The translations under genes were made by a program, and so were the position numbers. Positions 24,992-47,492 of a stretch of 64,000 bases of DNA are shown piece by piece. This DNA comes from an uncultured bacterium (GTDB lineage: Bacteria; Patescibacteriota; Saccharimonadia; Saccharimonadales; Saccharimonadaceae): contig CAIUMO010000025.1 of NCBI GenBank assembly GCA_903900345.1, forward strand, positions 25,149-89,148, read 5' to 3'. Each line of letters starts with the position of its first letter. The stretch's first letter is position 1. The notes under the pieces are model-generated. The model saw nothing but the letters and a program-made list of their open reading frames with translations, was not told the origin of the DNA and searched no databases.

Positions 24992-25198
24992 ATGGCTTAC
25001 AAGCACACAAACTCAAAAGGTATTACTTATTATTTGCACAGCACCGAAGTAACACTTCGTGGTGGCAAATTACAAACTATCTACTTTTTCGCTAAAGTAG
25101 CAAAGAATGCAAAAGGTCAACCAGTTGATCTTCCAGCAGACCGAATTGTCAAAGAAAACCCACGCAACGGTTTCTTGACTGTCTCAAAGAAAAAATAG
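24992..25198 (+). CDS. Small conserved basic protein of Patescibacteria type
   Basis: This 68-residue, lysine-rich protein starts MAYKHTNSKGITYYLHS, then EVTLRGGKLQTIYFFAK, and ends VKENPRNGFLTVSKKK. From memory this type of short protein is widespread in Saccharibacteria and related lineages; its function is not known, and a nucleic-acid-binding role is only suggested by the charge. It has a strong Shine-Dalgarno, a TTGACA -35 and a very strong terminator, so it is a single-gene, probably highly expressed unit. Confidence 0.75.
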   Translation: MAYKHTNSKGITYYLHSTEVTLRGGKLQTIYFFAKVAKNAKGQPVDLPADRIVKENPRNGFLTVSKKK

Positions 25199-25262
25199 TC
25201 CGATTTCGGACTTGCACCATAAGCGAGTTTGGTTGTATAGTTAAATCAAACAAACAGGTGCC

Positions 25263-25290
25263 AAAAATGCCTCCAATCGGAGGCATTTTT
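25263..25290 (+). terminator. Strong rho-independent terminator
   Basis: AAAAATGCCTCC and GGAGGCATTTTT form a 12-base perfect stem with a 4-base loop. The flanks (AATCAAACAAAC before, GTTTGGTTTGATT after) extend the pairing further. Confidence 0.9.
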
Positions 25291-25297
25291 GTTTGGT

Positions 25298-25326
25298 TTG
25301 ATTTCTTGTGAGGTTAGACTTACAAT
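25298..25326 (+). promoter_or_regulatory. Promoter of the zinc-ribbon membrane protein
   Basis: TTGATT (25298-25303), 17 bases, TACAAT (25321-25326). The -10 ends 8 bases before ATG 25335, which supports this start and a leaderless mRNA. Confidence 0.5.
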
Positions 25327-25334
25327 TATGCCAA

Positions 25335-25637
25335 ATGGAAGCCATACATAAACAGACAATACAGACAGGCCAATGTGCATTTTGTGGCCAATCTGCAGCG
25401 GACTATAATTTGGAATTAAATCAAAACACTGGTGCGATTATTGTACGCTACCGCAAGTGCTATAAGGGAAAAATGTGTCGAGCATGTGCGAAAAAGACTT
25501 TTGCAAAAACTCAAGTGCACAATTTGTTCCTTGGGTGGTGGGGTACTATTAGCTTTTTTGTCACCCCGTTTTATTTGTTAGCAAACACAATATCCTACAT
25601 TTCTTTTCTGTTTGTGGCGAACAAAGAAGATCTTTAG
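25335..25637 (+). CDS. Small zinc-ribbon-like membrane protein
   Basis: The protein has 100 residues from ATG 25335. The first half contains CAFCGQ and, about 30 residues later, MCRACAKK, a four-cysteine pair likely to bind zinc. The second half has one long or two short hydrophobic helices (LGWWGTISFFVTPFYLLANTISYISFLFV). No family is recognised. It stands between a strong terminator and a minus-strand tRNA. Confidence 0.55.
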   Translation: MEAIHKQTIQTGQCAFCGQSAADYNLELNQNTGAIIVRYRKCYKGKMCRACAKKTFAKTQVHNLFLGWWGTISFFVTPFYLLANTISYISFLFVANKEDL

Positions 25638-25654
25638 AGCGCGCCAACATTTGG

Positions 25655-25686
25655 TAGACAAAACAAAATAGCGACCAAAGTCGCTA
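25655..25686 (-). terminator. Terminator of the minus-strand tRNA
   Basis: On the minus strand TAGCGAC-TTTG-GTCGCTA (plus 25669-25686) is followed by TTTTGTTTT. It lies 13 bases past the tRNA 3' end. Confidence 0.7.
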
Positions 25687-25698
25687 ATTTATCAACTG

Positions 25699-25774
25699 TG
25701 GTGGGGGCGGTTGGAGTTGAACCAACCACCAAAGCGTTATGAGCACTCTGCTCTAACCGATGAGCTACGCCCCC
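25699..25774 (-). tRNA. tRNA with CAT anticodon (Ile2 or elongator Met)
   Basis: Cloverleaf: acceptor GGGGGCG/CGCCCCC; D-arm GCTC/GAGC; anticodon stem GAGTG/CGCTT with loop CTCATAA; T-arm GTTGG/CCAAC; discriminator A and encoded CCA. Anticodon CAT reads AUG, or AUA if C34 is converted to lysidine by TilS, which is encoded at 56966. The G1-C72 pair excludes an initiator. Ile2 is my slight preference on overall similarity. A minus-strand TATAAT (plus 25785-25790) lies 10 bases upstream. Confidence 0.9.
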
Positions 25775-25810
25775 AGACTTAGTTATTATAGCCTATAGTT
25801 CTCTGTTGGG

Positions 25811-25816
25811 CTATAA
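25811..25816 (+). promoter_or_regulatory. -10 element of the DivIC-like gene
   Basis: TATAAT, divergent from the tRNA promoter about 20 bases away; a weak AGGGA lies before ATG 25833. Confidence 0.4.
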
Positions 25817-25832
25817 TGTTGGTAGGGAAATT

Positions 25833-26279
25833 ATGAAAAAAATAAACATTCGCCGTAAATATTATCAAATTCGTCACAAATATCTGACGTTGAATAATAT
25901 TGTTGTGGCGATTGGCCTGATGATTGCGGCCGGTTGGGTATGGGGGTCATTGGGAGTTCTACAGCGTAACTATGCTTTACAAAAAGAGCTAGATGACAAA
26001 TCACGTCAATTAATCGTCGCCCAGTTAGACACGGCTAGCGCCCAGCTGGAGCAACGTTATTATCAAACCGATGAATACAAAGAATTAGCCGTTCGAGAGC
26101 GCCTAGGCCTGGTTACGCCAGGTGAGAGTGTGTTAATTCTGCCACCAAACTCCGAATCTGCCAAAAATGCCGATATAGCAGCCACAAAAACATCATCGAT
26201 TGAACCAGTGCCAACCAGTAATTTGTTGCAGTGGATAAACTTCCTCTTTGGCGGCAACAGCAGCCATATATCTCAATAA
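25833..26279 (+). CDS. Septum formation initiator (DivIC/FtsB-like)
   Basis: The protein has 148 residues from ATG 25833: a basic cytoplasmic N-terminus (about 25 residues), one membrane helix (about 30-50) and a coiled coil (about 55-85). The family-typical YYQTDEYKELAVRERLGLVTPGESVLILPP segment follows, the hallmark of the DivIC/FtsB group after the coiled coil. These proteins join FtsL and FtsQ/DivIB at the septum and activate septal wall synthesis. The C-terminal extension of about 30 residues is low-complexity with a short hydrophobic end. Confidence 0.8.
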   Translation: MKKINIRRKYYQIRHKYLTLNNIVVAIGLMIAAGWVWGSLGVLQRNYALQKELDDKSRQLIVAQLDTASAQLEQRYYQTDEYKELAVRERLGLVTPGESVLILPPNSESAKNADIAATKTSSIEPVPTSNLLQWINFLFGGNSSHISQ

Positions 26280-26346
26280 ATTTCGACTAGTCGGACAGGT
26301 AGCGCCTTGTCAAAGCTAACTATATCTGTTAACCTGGTATATGTAT

Positions 26347-26424
26347 CGCGGGGTGGAGCAGCCTGGTTAGCTCGGATGGCTCATAACCATCAGGTCGCAA
26401 GTTCAAATCTTGCCCCCGCAACCA
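26347..26424 (+). tRNA. Initiator tRNA-fMet (CAT)
   Basis: Acceptor CGCGGGG/CCCCGCA gives the C1xA72 mismatch that marks bacterial initiators. The D-stem is GAGC/GCTC (A11-U24, as required for formylation and initiation), the anticodon stem GATGG/CCATC with loop CTCATAA, and the T-arm GCAAG/CTTGC; CCA is encoded. Only two of the three usual G-C pairs of the anticodon stem are present (position 29-41 is T-A). Confidence 0.93.
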
Positions 26425-26461
26425 AATTAAAGCACTTATCGAAAGATAGGTGTTTTAATTT
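26425..26461 (+). terminator. Hairpin following tRNA-fMet
   Basis: AATTAAA-G-CAC-T-TATC, loop GAAA, GATA-G-GTG-T-TTTAATT forms a long stem directly after the CCA end. The 3' T-run is weak, so it may be a processing or termination structure. Confidence 0.5.
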
Positions 26462-26691
26462 GGTTCGGGTTCTTTGCAAGCAAGCAGAGGAGGCCAAAGG
26501 CCGATAATCTTGTCCTATTAAAATAACCCATCTTTCGATGAGTTCTTCTTTATCAATAAATCAAATCATTACAAGGTTTAAGTGCACAGTGAGATAATTT
26601 CAATGTTGCAAAATTTTGTTTGCCCAGGGATTCGTTCAAACGCGAGTTCTCCAATAAAGGAAAGCTACAAGCGGAACAAATCCCCGGGGTT
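26462..26691. other. Gene-free stretch after tRNA-fMet
   Basis: I see no supported gene here. A plus-strand open frame at 26582-26833 runs antisense into the 3' part of the minus-strand gene and has no ribosome site. CCCCGGGG at about 26682-26689 is a short palindrome. Confidence 0.4.
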
Positions 26692-26736
26692 GGGTAGTCA
26701 TTATGACTACCCTCTAGTAGCCGTCATGACTACTAG
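26692..26736. repeat. Two inverted repeats at the 3' end of the minus-strand gene
   Basis: GGGTAGTCAT-T-ATGACTACCC (26692-26712) is a 10-base perfect dyad, and CTAGTAG...CTACTAG (26714-26720 with 26730-26736) a second. They span the stop codon of the minus-strand gene and share the GTAGTCATGAC word. A transcript-end structure is likely, though no T-tract is present. Confidence 0.5.
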
Positions 26737-27045
26737 TTGGTACAAAGATACCCAAGCCAGCGCAATAACTAATGTTTTCATTAGCCATCGGCCCTGTTTG
26801 AAAGTGCTTAAAGCTAAGATGATCAACCCGTAGATAACTACCAACCCTATAAGCACAATGGCCATAGTTTGGAGATCACCACTCGTTAATCTCAAAAACT
26901 TTGAGAACAGGTGTAACCTTGTTTCGTCTGAAAATGAGACCCATATGAATTCAATTGTTAACATGGCGGCCATAATGAACGTCATGTTTTTTTGAATTAC
27001 AGAATCTACACCTTCTTTTATTTTGTTTTGTGTGTTTTTGAACAT
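26707..27045 (-). CDS. Three-helix membrane hypothetical protein
   Basis: This 112-residue protein has an amphipathic, lysine-containing N-terminus and three hydrophobic helices (about 22-38, 60-82 and 88-108). No family is recognised. It has a GGGGAACAG ribosome site before ATG 27045 and an unusually long leader with two strong hairpins (27067-27170), which suggests control at the RNA level. It lies between tRNA-fMet and the giant-protein operon but is transcribed in the opposite direction. Confidence 0.5.
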   Translation of the reverse strand: MFKNTQNKIKEGVDSVIQKNMTFIMAAMLTIEFIWVSFSDETRLHLFSKFLRLTSGDLQTMAIVLIGLVVIYGLIILALSTFKQGRWLMKTLVIALAWVSLYQLVVMTATRG

Positions 27046-27066
27046 TTTACTGTTCCCCTTTTTGTT

Positions 27067-27170
27067 TTTTCATCATTCTGATGATATTTTGCTACCACCG
27101 ACGAATGATGAAAATCGGGAGCAGCCGACAGTTAATCTAACCCAGGTAGGTTAACTAACGTGCTGCCTCC
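27067..27170 (-). promoter_or_regulatory. Structured 5' leader (candidate riboregulator)
   Basis: Upstream of the minus-strand gene, stem 1 pairs GGAGCAGC (27118-27125) with GCTGCCTCC (27162-27170) and continues inside with GTTA...TAACC against GGTTA...TAAC. Stem 2 pairs TTTTCATCATTC (27067-27078) with GAATGATGAAAA (27103-27114), 12 of 12. The second stem lies about 20 bases before the start codon, where it could act as terminator/antiterminator or occlude the ribosome site. No known riboswitch class is recognised. Confidence 0.5.
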
Positions 27171-27381
27171 GAATATCAAAAAGAGAACATACTTTGGAAT
27201 AATTCCTCAATATGCACTGTAATGATCCGATTTATTAATGGTCATCTGTTACCAAGGATTTTCACCTCTGATAACTGATGGCTAAATTGTAGCATAAACA
27301 TGTTAAAATGTCAATAACTAGCGCAATGTTATGCTAATAAAAGCAAATTATGTTTATAAATATATGGCTAGATTACAGTGG
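27171..27381. other. Gene-free spacer with an imperfect inverted repeat
   Basis: No gene is seen. TAGCATAAACAT (27290-27301) and ATGTTATGCTA (27326-27336) form an inverted repeat with one bulge, about 45 bases upstream of the tandem promoters of the giant-protein operon. It could be an operator for that operon. Confidence 0.35.
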
Positions 27382-27443
27382 TTACTTGACTGACGCTACC
27401 TCTTTATAATGCTATTGTTAGTCCTATTTAATTTTGATACAAT
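27382..27443 (+). promoter_or_regulatory. Tandem promoters of the giant-protein/F1-like operon
   Basis: P1: TTACTT (27382-27387), 17 bases, TATAAT (27405-27410). P2: TTGTTA (27415-27420), 17 bases, TACAAT (27438-27443). A leader of about 40 bases follows, ending in AGGGGGAG before ATG 27490. Confidence 0.65.
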
Positions 27444-27489
27444 TTAGTCATAGTACGAGGGGTGTTCGTAAAGAAAAATTAGGGGGAGT

Positions 27490-28197
27490 ATGGAACGAAA
27501 TAACACTGAACAAGTTGACAATGGGCAGTCGCCTAGCGGGGCTGCTGTACCTCAGTCAAAAAAATCAAAATCAAAGAATATCTTATCAATTATAAAAAGA
27601 TTCTGGTACTTTATTGTCCTAGCTATTGTCGTAGTGGTTGGCGGTGCTATTTGGCGCACCAATGTGACTAATCAGGATAATGCCTGGGCTCGTGCAACAG
27701 CGTTCTATACGAAGGCTGATTATGACAACGCCGCCAAAGAATTGGCTGGTTTGCCAGTGCCAAGTGACGCTGCAAGATTAAAGGTTTATGCCCAGACTAT
27801 GCTTGCAAAACGTGATTTAGAAAAGGCATTGCCAGCTTACGAAAAGTTGTATGCGGCTACCAAAGAGCCTAACTACAAGATTATCTTGGGTAATATATAT
27901 AACGAGCAGAAGAATTATGACAAAGCCATCAGCACCTACAAAGAGGTCATTGCGGATAACCCCGGCTATACACAGGCCTATGTCAATTTAGCCATTCTTT
28001 ATAAGTTGCAAAATAAAATCTCAGAGGCTACTGCCATAGCTAACGCGGCTGTCAAAAGTAATCCTAATAATGTAACTTTGCTGGAACTTAAAGTCTCAAT
28101 CTTGATGGAAGATAAAACCACACAAGATTACAAAACGGCTGTCAAAGATTTAGCAGCTATTAATCCACAAGATCCTTTGCTTGACTCGTTAAAATAG
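27490..28197 (+). CDS. Membrane-anchored TPR protein
   Basis: This 235-residue protein has a polar cytoplasmic N-terminus (about 1-38), one membrane helix (about 39-58, WYFIVLAIVVVVGGAIW) and about four TPR units on the other side (from about 70). The clearest are NYKIILGNIYNEQKNYDKAI and AYVNLAILYKLQNKISEA. TPR solenoids bind peptide segments of partners, so on the outer face this one could hold or assemble the giant proteins encoded next (42-base gap). It is the first gene of the operon, behind tandem promoters and a good Shine-Dalgarno. Its exact role in the system is inferred from position. Confidence 0.75.
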   Translation: MERNNTEQVDNGQSPSGAAVPQSKKSKSKNILSIIKRFWYFIVLAIVVVVGGAIWRTNVTNQDNAWARATAFYTKADYDNAAKELAGLPVPSDAARLKVYAQTMLAKRDLEKALPAYEKLYAATKEPNYKIILGNIYNEQKNYDKAISTYKEVIADNPGYTQAYVNLAILYKLQNKISEATAIANAAVKSNPNNVTLLELKVSILMEDKTTQDYKTAVKDLAAINPQDPLLDSLK

Positions 28198-28233
28198 ATA
28201 ATTCCATTTAGTGCATTAAACCGGATTGGTTGA

Positions 28234-44270
<16,037 letters not shown>

Positions 44271-44274
44271 AATA

Positions 44275-45087
44275 ATGAAAAACCCAATCAAAGATATTGA
44301 AAATAATAAACCAATCGAACACGAATTAAGTGCTCCAATTATCGAAACGCTTGGTATATCGAAAGTCTATCGTATAGGTTCAACCATGGTTAGTCCGGTG
44401 ACCGACGTGACATTGCAGGTCGGTTATGGTGAATTGGTGATAATATTCGGTCCATCGGGTGCGGGAAAGTCGACACTAATCAGTATGTTAATGGGGCTTG
44501 AAAAACCAGATGTTGGCGAAGTCTTTTTTAAGGGTATGTCTTTGTATAATTACACTGACGAGCAAAGGACGGTGATTAGGCTAAAAAAAATCAGCTATTT
44601 GCCACAAGCTCAATATTGGATTGATAACCTTGGTATTGTTGATAACGTTGCGCTACCGTTACTATTGCAGGGCTGGTCAAAATCAAGAGCTCGCACTAAA
44701 GCCAAAGAATATTTAACCAAAGTTGGTATTTCACCCGATTTAAAGCAGTCGCCCGATCAATTATCATCAGGCCAACAGCAAAAAGTTGCTTTGGCGCGGG
44801 CCTTAATCAAAGATCCATGGATAATTTTTGCCGATGAGCCAACCGCTCACCTTGATTCGAAATCGGTTGATGAAGTTGCCAAAATTTTAGTCGATACAGC
44901 TGAGAAACAAAAAATTACTATTGTAATGGTGACTCACGATTTAAGCTTTTTGAAACTATCAAAAAAGTGGTTATTTATGCAGGACGGCCGTTTGTGGAAT
45001 ATTGAGGATAAGAAAAATCCATTTACAGATATCAAACAAGTGATAGATTATATTGACCTGCAAAAAGAAAAAGAGAGGGAAGATTAA
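44275..45087 (+). CDS. ABC transporter ATPase, MacB/LolD/FtsE type
   Basis: This 270-residue ATPase has Walker A GPSGAGKST, Q-loop LPQAQYW, signature LSSGQQQK (one change from LSGGQ), Walker B WIIFADEPT and the switch histidine in VMVTHD. An extra N-terminal 25 residues are unusual for the family. Sequence type and the permease 2 bases downstream place it among MacB/LolCDE/FtsEX-like mechanotransmission ABC systems, which pull on or control extracytoplasmic proteins rather than move small solutes. It begins 4 bases after the second giant gene, so it may act on the giant proteins (export, release or assembly). Confidence 0.88.
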   Translation: MKNPIKDIENNKPIEHELSAPIIETLGISKVYRIGSTMVSPVTDVTLQVGYGELVIIFGPSGAGKSTLISMLMGLEKPDVGEVFFKGMSLYNYTDEQRTVIRLKKISYLPQAQYWIDNLGIVDNVALPLLLQGWSKSRARTKAKEYLTKVGISPDLKQSPDQLSSGQQQKVALARALIKDPWIIFADEPTAHLDSKSVDEVAKILVDTAEKQKITIVMVTHDLSFLKLSKKWLFMQDGRLWNIEDKKNPFTDIKQVIDYIDLQKEKERED

Positions 45088-45089
45088 CT

Positions 45090-46295
45090 ATGAGACGGCA
45101 ACTTTTCTTTATTCGGTTAGCACTTATCAACACTTTTAAAAAGCGTTTGCGAGCAATCTTAGCGATTGGTGTTATAGCCTTGACCAGCGCAGTTGTAGTT
45201 GTGTTATTTGGGGTTGACATTGGTTTACATAATTTAGTTCAAAACGAAATTAATCAGTCTGACTCCAAAGATGTTGTGACGGTAACTTTACGTAATACTC
45301 AACAAGTTAAACTAGACGATACGGCGGTTTCAAGGATTAAATCTATCAGTGGTGTTGGCCAAGTTGTGCAATTTGTTGGTATTTTTGGCACGGCTGTATT
45401 AAATGACGTCAATTTAAATATGCCGCTTTACGCTGTCTCACCAGAATATTTTATGCTTGGGTCAACAATCAGTATTGCTGGTAATATCGATAAACAACCG
45501 AGTGACAACAATGCCATTGTCAGTAAAAAAGTGCTTGAAATCTATGGCATCAGTCTTGATAAGGCGGTTGGCCAAAAGATCAAGATTCAAGCTACTTTGA
45601 CGAGTGACACAACAGACACCACGGCTAGTACTGGCACCAAAGAAACTCCAATTCAGGAATACACAATTGCTGGAGTGATTGATCGCGGCGACCTGCCACT
45701 AGCATATATTCCGATTGATAATGTTAAAAAACTGGGTCTTACTAGTGTTAACCAATTGAAAGTTAGACTGACTGACGTTAATCAGGTAGGTGAGGTCCGC
45801 GAGGCAATTGAGCAACAAGGCTTTCAGACTACCAGCATTCTTGACACTATCGGCCAAGTTGATAAATTATTTACAGTAATACGCAATGTTTTGGTTATCT
45901 TTGGCATCATTGTTTTTGTGGTGACGATTTCAGCGACGTTCACAATCATTTCATTAACGCTTATGGAAGAAACGCAGCAGGTTGGCTTCTTAAGGATTAA
46001 CGGACTCTTAAAAAGAGACGTAAACTTGTTGTTTTTAATACAATCTATTGTATTGACGTTATTAGGTGCAATCGGCGGTAGTATCCTGGGTACATTATTT
46101 GGTTCATTACTGAATATGTTTTCACGGTCAGTAGCTAGTGGCGAGGCCTTTTCATCGGATGTGACTATTTTTGAGGCTCCTATTAATGCAATTGTCATCA
46201 TAATTATTTTGTCTGTTGTGACGGGATGGCTAGTTAGTCAGATTCCAATTAGAAGGGCTGTATCGATTAGCCCATTGCAGGAGCTCAAAGAATAG
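45090..46295 (+). CDS. FtsX/MacB-type ABC permease
   Basis: This 401-residue permease has the type VII layout: one N-terminal helix (about 18-42), a large extracytoplasmic domain (about 45-265, MacB_PCD-like), then three helices (about 275-300, 320-345 and 370-392), ending IPIRRAVSISPLQELKE, the typical FtsX-family end. It is the membrane partner of the ATPase 2 bases upstream. In this family ATP hydrolysis drives movements of the outer domain. The link to the giant proteins and the F1-like genes is by position only. Confidence 0.85.
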   Translation: MRRQLFFIRLALINTFKKRLRAILAIGVIALTSAVVVVLFGVDIGLHNLVQNEINQSDSKDVVTVTLRNTQQVKLDDTAVSRIKSISGVGQVVQFVGIFGTAVLNDVNLNMPLYAVSPEYFMLGSTISIAGNIDKQPSDNNAIVSKKVLEIYGISLDKAVGQKIKIQATLTSDTTDTTASTGTKETPIQEYTIAGVIDRGDLPLAYIPIDNVKKLGLTSVNQLKVRLTDVNQVGEVREAIEQQGFQTTSILDTIGQVDKLFTVIRNVLVIFGIIVFVVTISATFTIISLTLMEETQQVGFLRINGLLKRDVNLLFLIQSIVLTLLGAIGGSILGTLFGSLLNMFSRSVASGEAFSSDVTIFEAPINAIVIIIILSVVTGWLVSQIPIRRAVSISPLQELKE

Positions 46296-46307
46296 CGTTT
46301 TGTTAAA

Positions 46308-46336
46308 TTTACTTTAGTTTTCACATCATCTATAAT
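46308..46336 (+). promoter_or_regulatory. Internal promoter for the F1-like genes
   Basis: TTTACT (46308-46313), 17 bases, TATAAT (46331-46336). The 134-base gap is the largest within the locus and its leader holds a CTCAG/CTGAG stem at about 46375-46400. The b-to-epsilon set can therefore be transcribed apart from the giants. Confidence 0.6.
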
Positions 46337-46429
46337 AATGCTTATGCCTTCTATTCGCATCGGATGGCTAGTAGCTCAGTTGCATGAAAACAAGCTGAGA
46401 GTGGTGGGCTCATTGGGGGAAACAACTAA

Positions 46430-46942
46430 ATGATGTTATCTCAGGTGGGTCTTTTAGTGTTGTCCGGACTAGTGATTATTCTGATTTTTGTTCTGATTCG
46501 GCTGTATTTGAAAGTGATTAATCTAGGTAATTCATTCGCCAAGCTTGGATTCGTGGTTCGGGAAGATGCCAAGAAATATTTCAATGAAGCGTCAGATAAA
46601 ATTGTTGAGACCAATCAAAAGTTCCAAGAAGTCTATAAACAGCTAATCCATGATGGTACTTTGACGGCCCTAGCGGAAGCTGGTGATAAGATGGAGAAAA
46701 ACATTATCTCATCTCATCAAGAAGCATCCAAAATTGTGCTTGAAGCCAGAATCGACGCTCAACGTATTATTGCCGCAGGCAAAAATGAGGCAACCGCTAC
46801 ATCCGAGCAAGCTTTGAATCAATCGGCTGAAACTATTCGTTGGGTGATGCAACAATTTACAGGTAGAACTCTCAATATTGATGATCATCAACAAATAATC
46901 GATAAACTAATGGATGACTATATCAATGAACAACGAAAGTAA
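46430..46942 (+). CDS. F-type ATPase b-subunit-like stator protein
   Basis: This 170-residue protein has one membrane helix at about 7-27 followed by a long charged helix (about 35-140) with strong coiled-coil character (KYFNEASDKIVETNQKFQEV). That is the layout of subunit b, the peripheral stalk joining membrane and F1. It is first in the order b-delta-alpha-gamma-beta-epsilon, as in classical atp operons. A ribosome site TGGGGGAAA lies before ATG 46430. Its normal membrane partner, subunit a, is not encoded in the window, so b must anchor to another membrane protein here, if at all. Family call rests on topology and position. Confidence 0.7.
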   Translation: MMLSQVGLLVLSGLVIILIFVLIRLYLKVINLGNSFAKLGFVVREDAKKYFNEASDKIVETNQKFQEVYKQLIHDGTLTALAEAGDKMEKNIISSHQEASKIVLEARIDAQRIIAAGKNEATATSEQALNQSAETIRWVMQQFTGRTLNIDDHQQIIDKLMDDYINEQRK

Positions 46943-47492
46943 TATTAAAAAGACAACAACTCAAATATTATTTGAGCAGCTCGATTTAATGACTTGTCAT
47001 TTGCCAATCAAACAGCTATTGTCTGAAATTCAGGTTGTTATTGAGCGTTTGAGTTTTAGTGAAATAAGTGACAGATATAAAAATGATCAAGTCGCTCAGA
47101 AGAATGAAGTTGATTTGTTATTTGAGGGTGAAATTTCGGACTCCATGCTTGATTTTGTGCATTGGTTGATTGAAAAAAATGGTTTGGGTATCTTGTCTGA
47201 CAAGATCGGACGGATGTTTTTGGAGTATTGCATCAAGGCCTACAAAGGTGCCCCAGAGGTAAAGCTAATTACAGCCGTTCAATTGGATGATGAATTTGCC
47301 AAAAAGTTGATCAATAAACTAAGGACTCTATACCCAGCGCCAACCAGGATTGTTTATTACATCGCGCCAAATTTGGTGGCCGGCATTGTTATCAAGGATG
47401 GTACCAAGACAATTGATCTAAGTTTAAACAGTTTCATGGTCAAAGCCGTCAAGCCTCGGATAGCCGGTACAATTAGTGTGAGGGTTCAATAA
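46926..47492 (+). CDS. F-type ATPase delta-subunit-like protein
   Basis: The protein has about 188 residues from ATG 46926; ATG 46914 is equally possible and both overlap the b gene. The N-terminal half is helical, as in delta/OSCP. The C-terminal part, with DEFAKKLINKLRTLYPAP then APNLVAGIVIKDGTKTIDLSLNSFM, matches the end of the delta family, where (L/I)xGGxxIxxGxxxxDxSxxxxL is conserved. Delta caps F1 and binds b. Its usual docking site, the N-terminal helix of alpha, is shortened in this cluster. It is coupled to alpha by a one-base overlap (TAATG). Confidence 0.72.
   Translation: MNNESNIKKTTTQILFEQLDLMTCHLPIKQLLSEIQVVIERLSFSEISDRYKNDQVAQKNEVDLLFEGEISDSMLDFVHWLIEKNGLGILSDKIGRMFLEYCIKAYKGAPEVKLITAVQLDDEFAKKLINKLRTLYPAPTRIVYYIAPNLVAGIVIKDGTKTIDLSLNSFMVKAVKPRIAGTISVRVQ

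Noticed and set aside
26307-26507. Open frame across tRNA-fMet on the plus strand
   Set aside because: It is only the tRNA gene and its hairpin read as protein; there is no ribosome site.
26582-26833. 83-codon plus-strand frame
   Set aside because: It overlaps the 3' half of the minus-strand membrane gene and its palindromes, has no ribosome site, and has no family resemblance.
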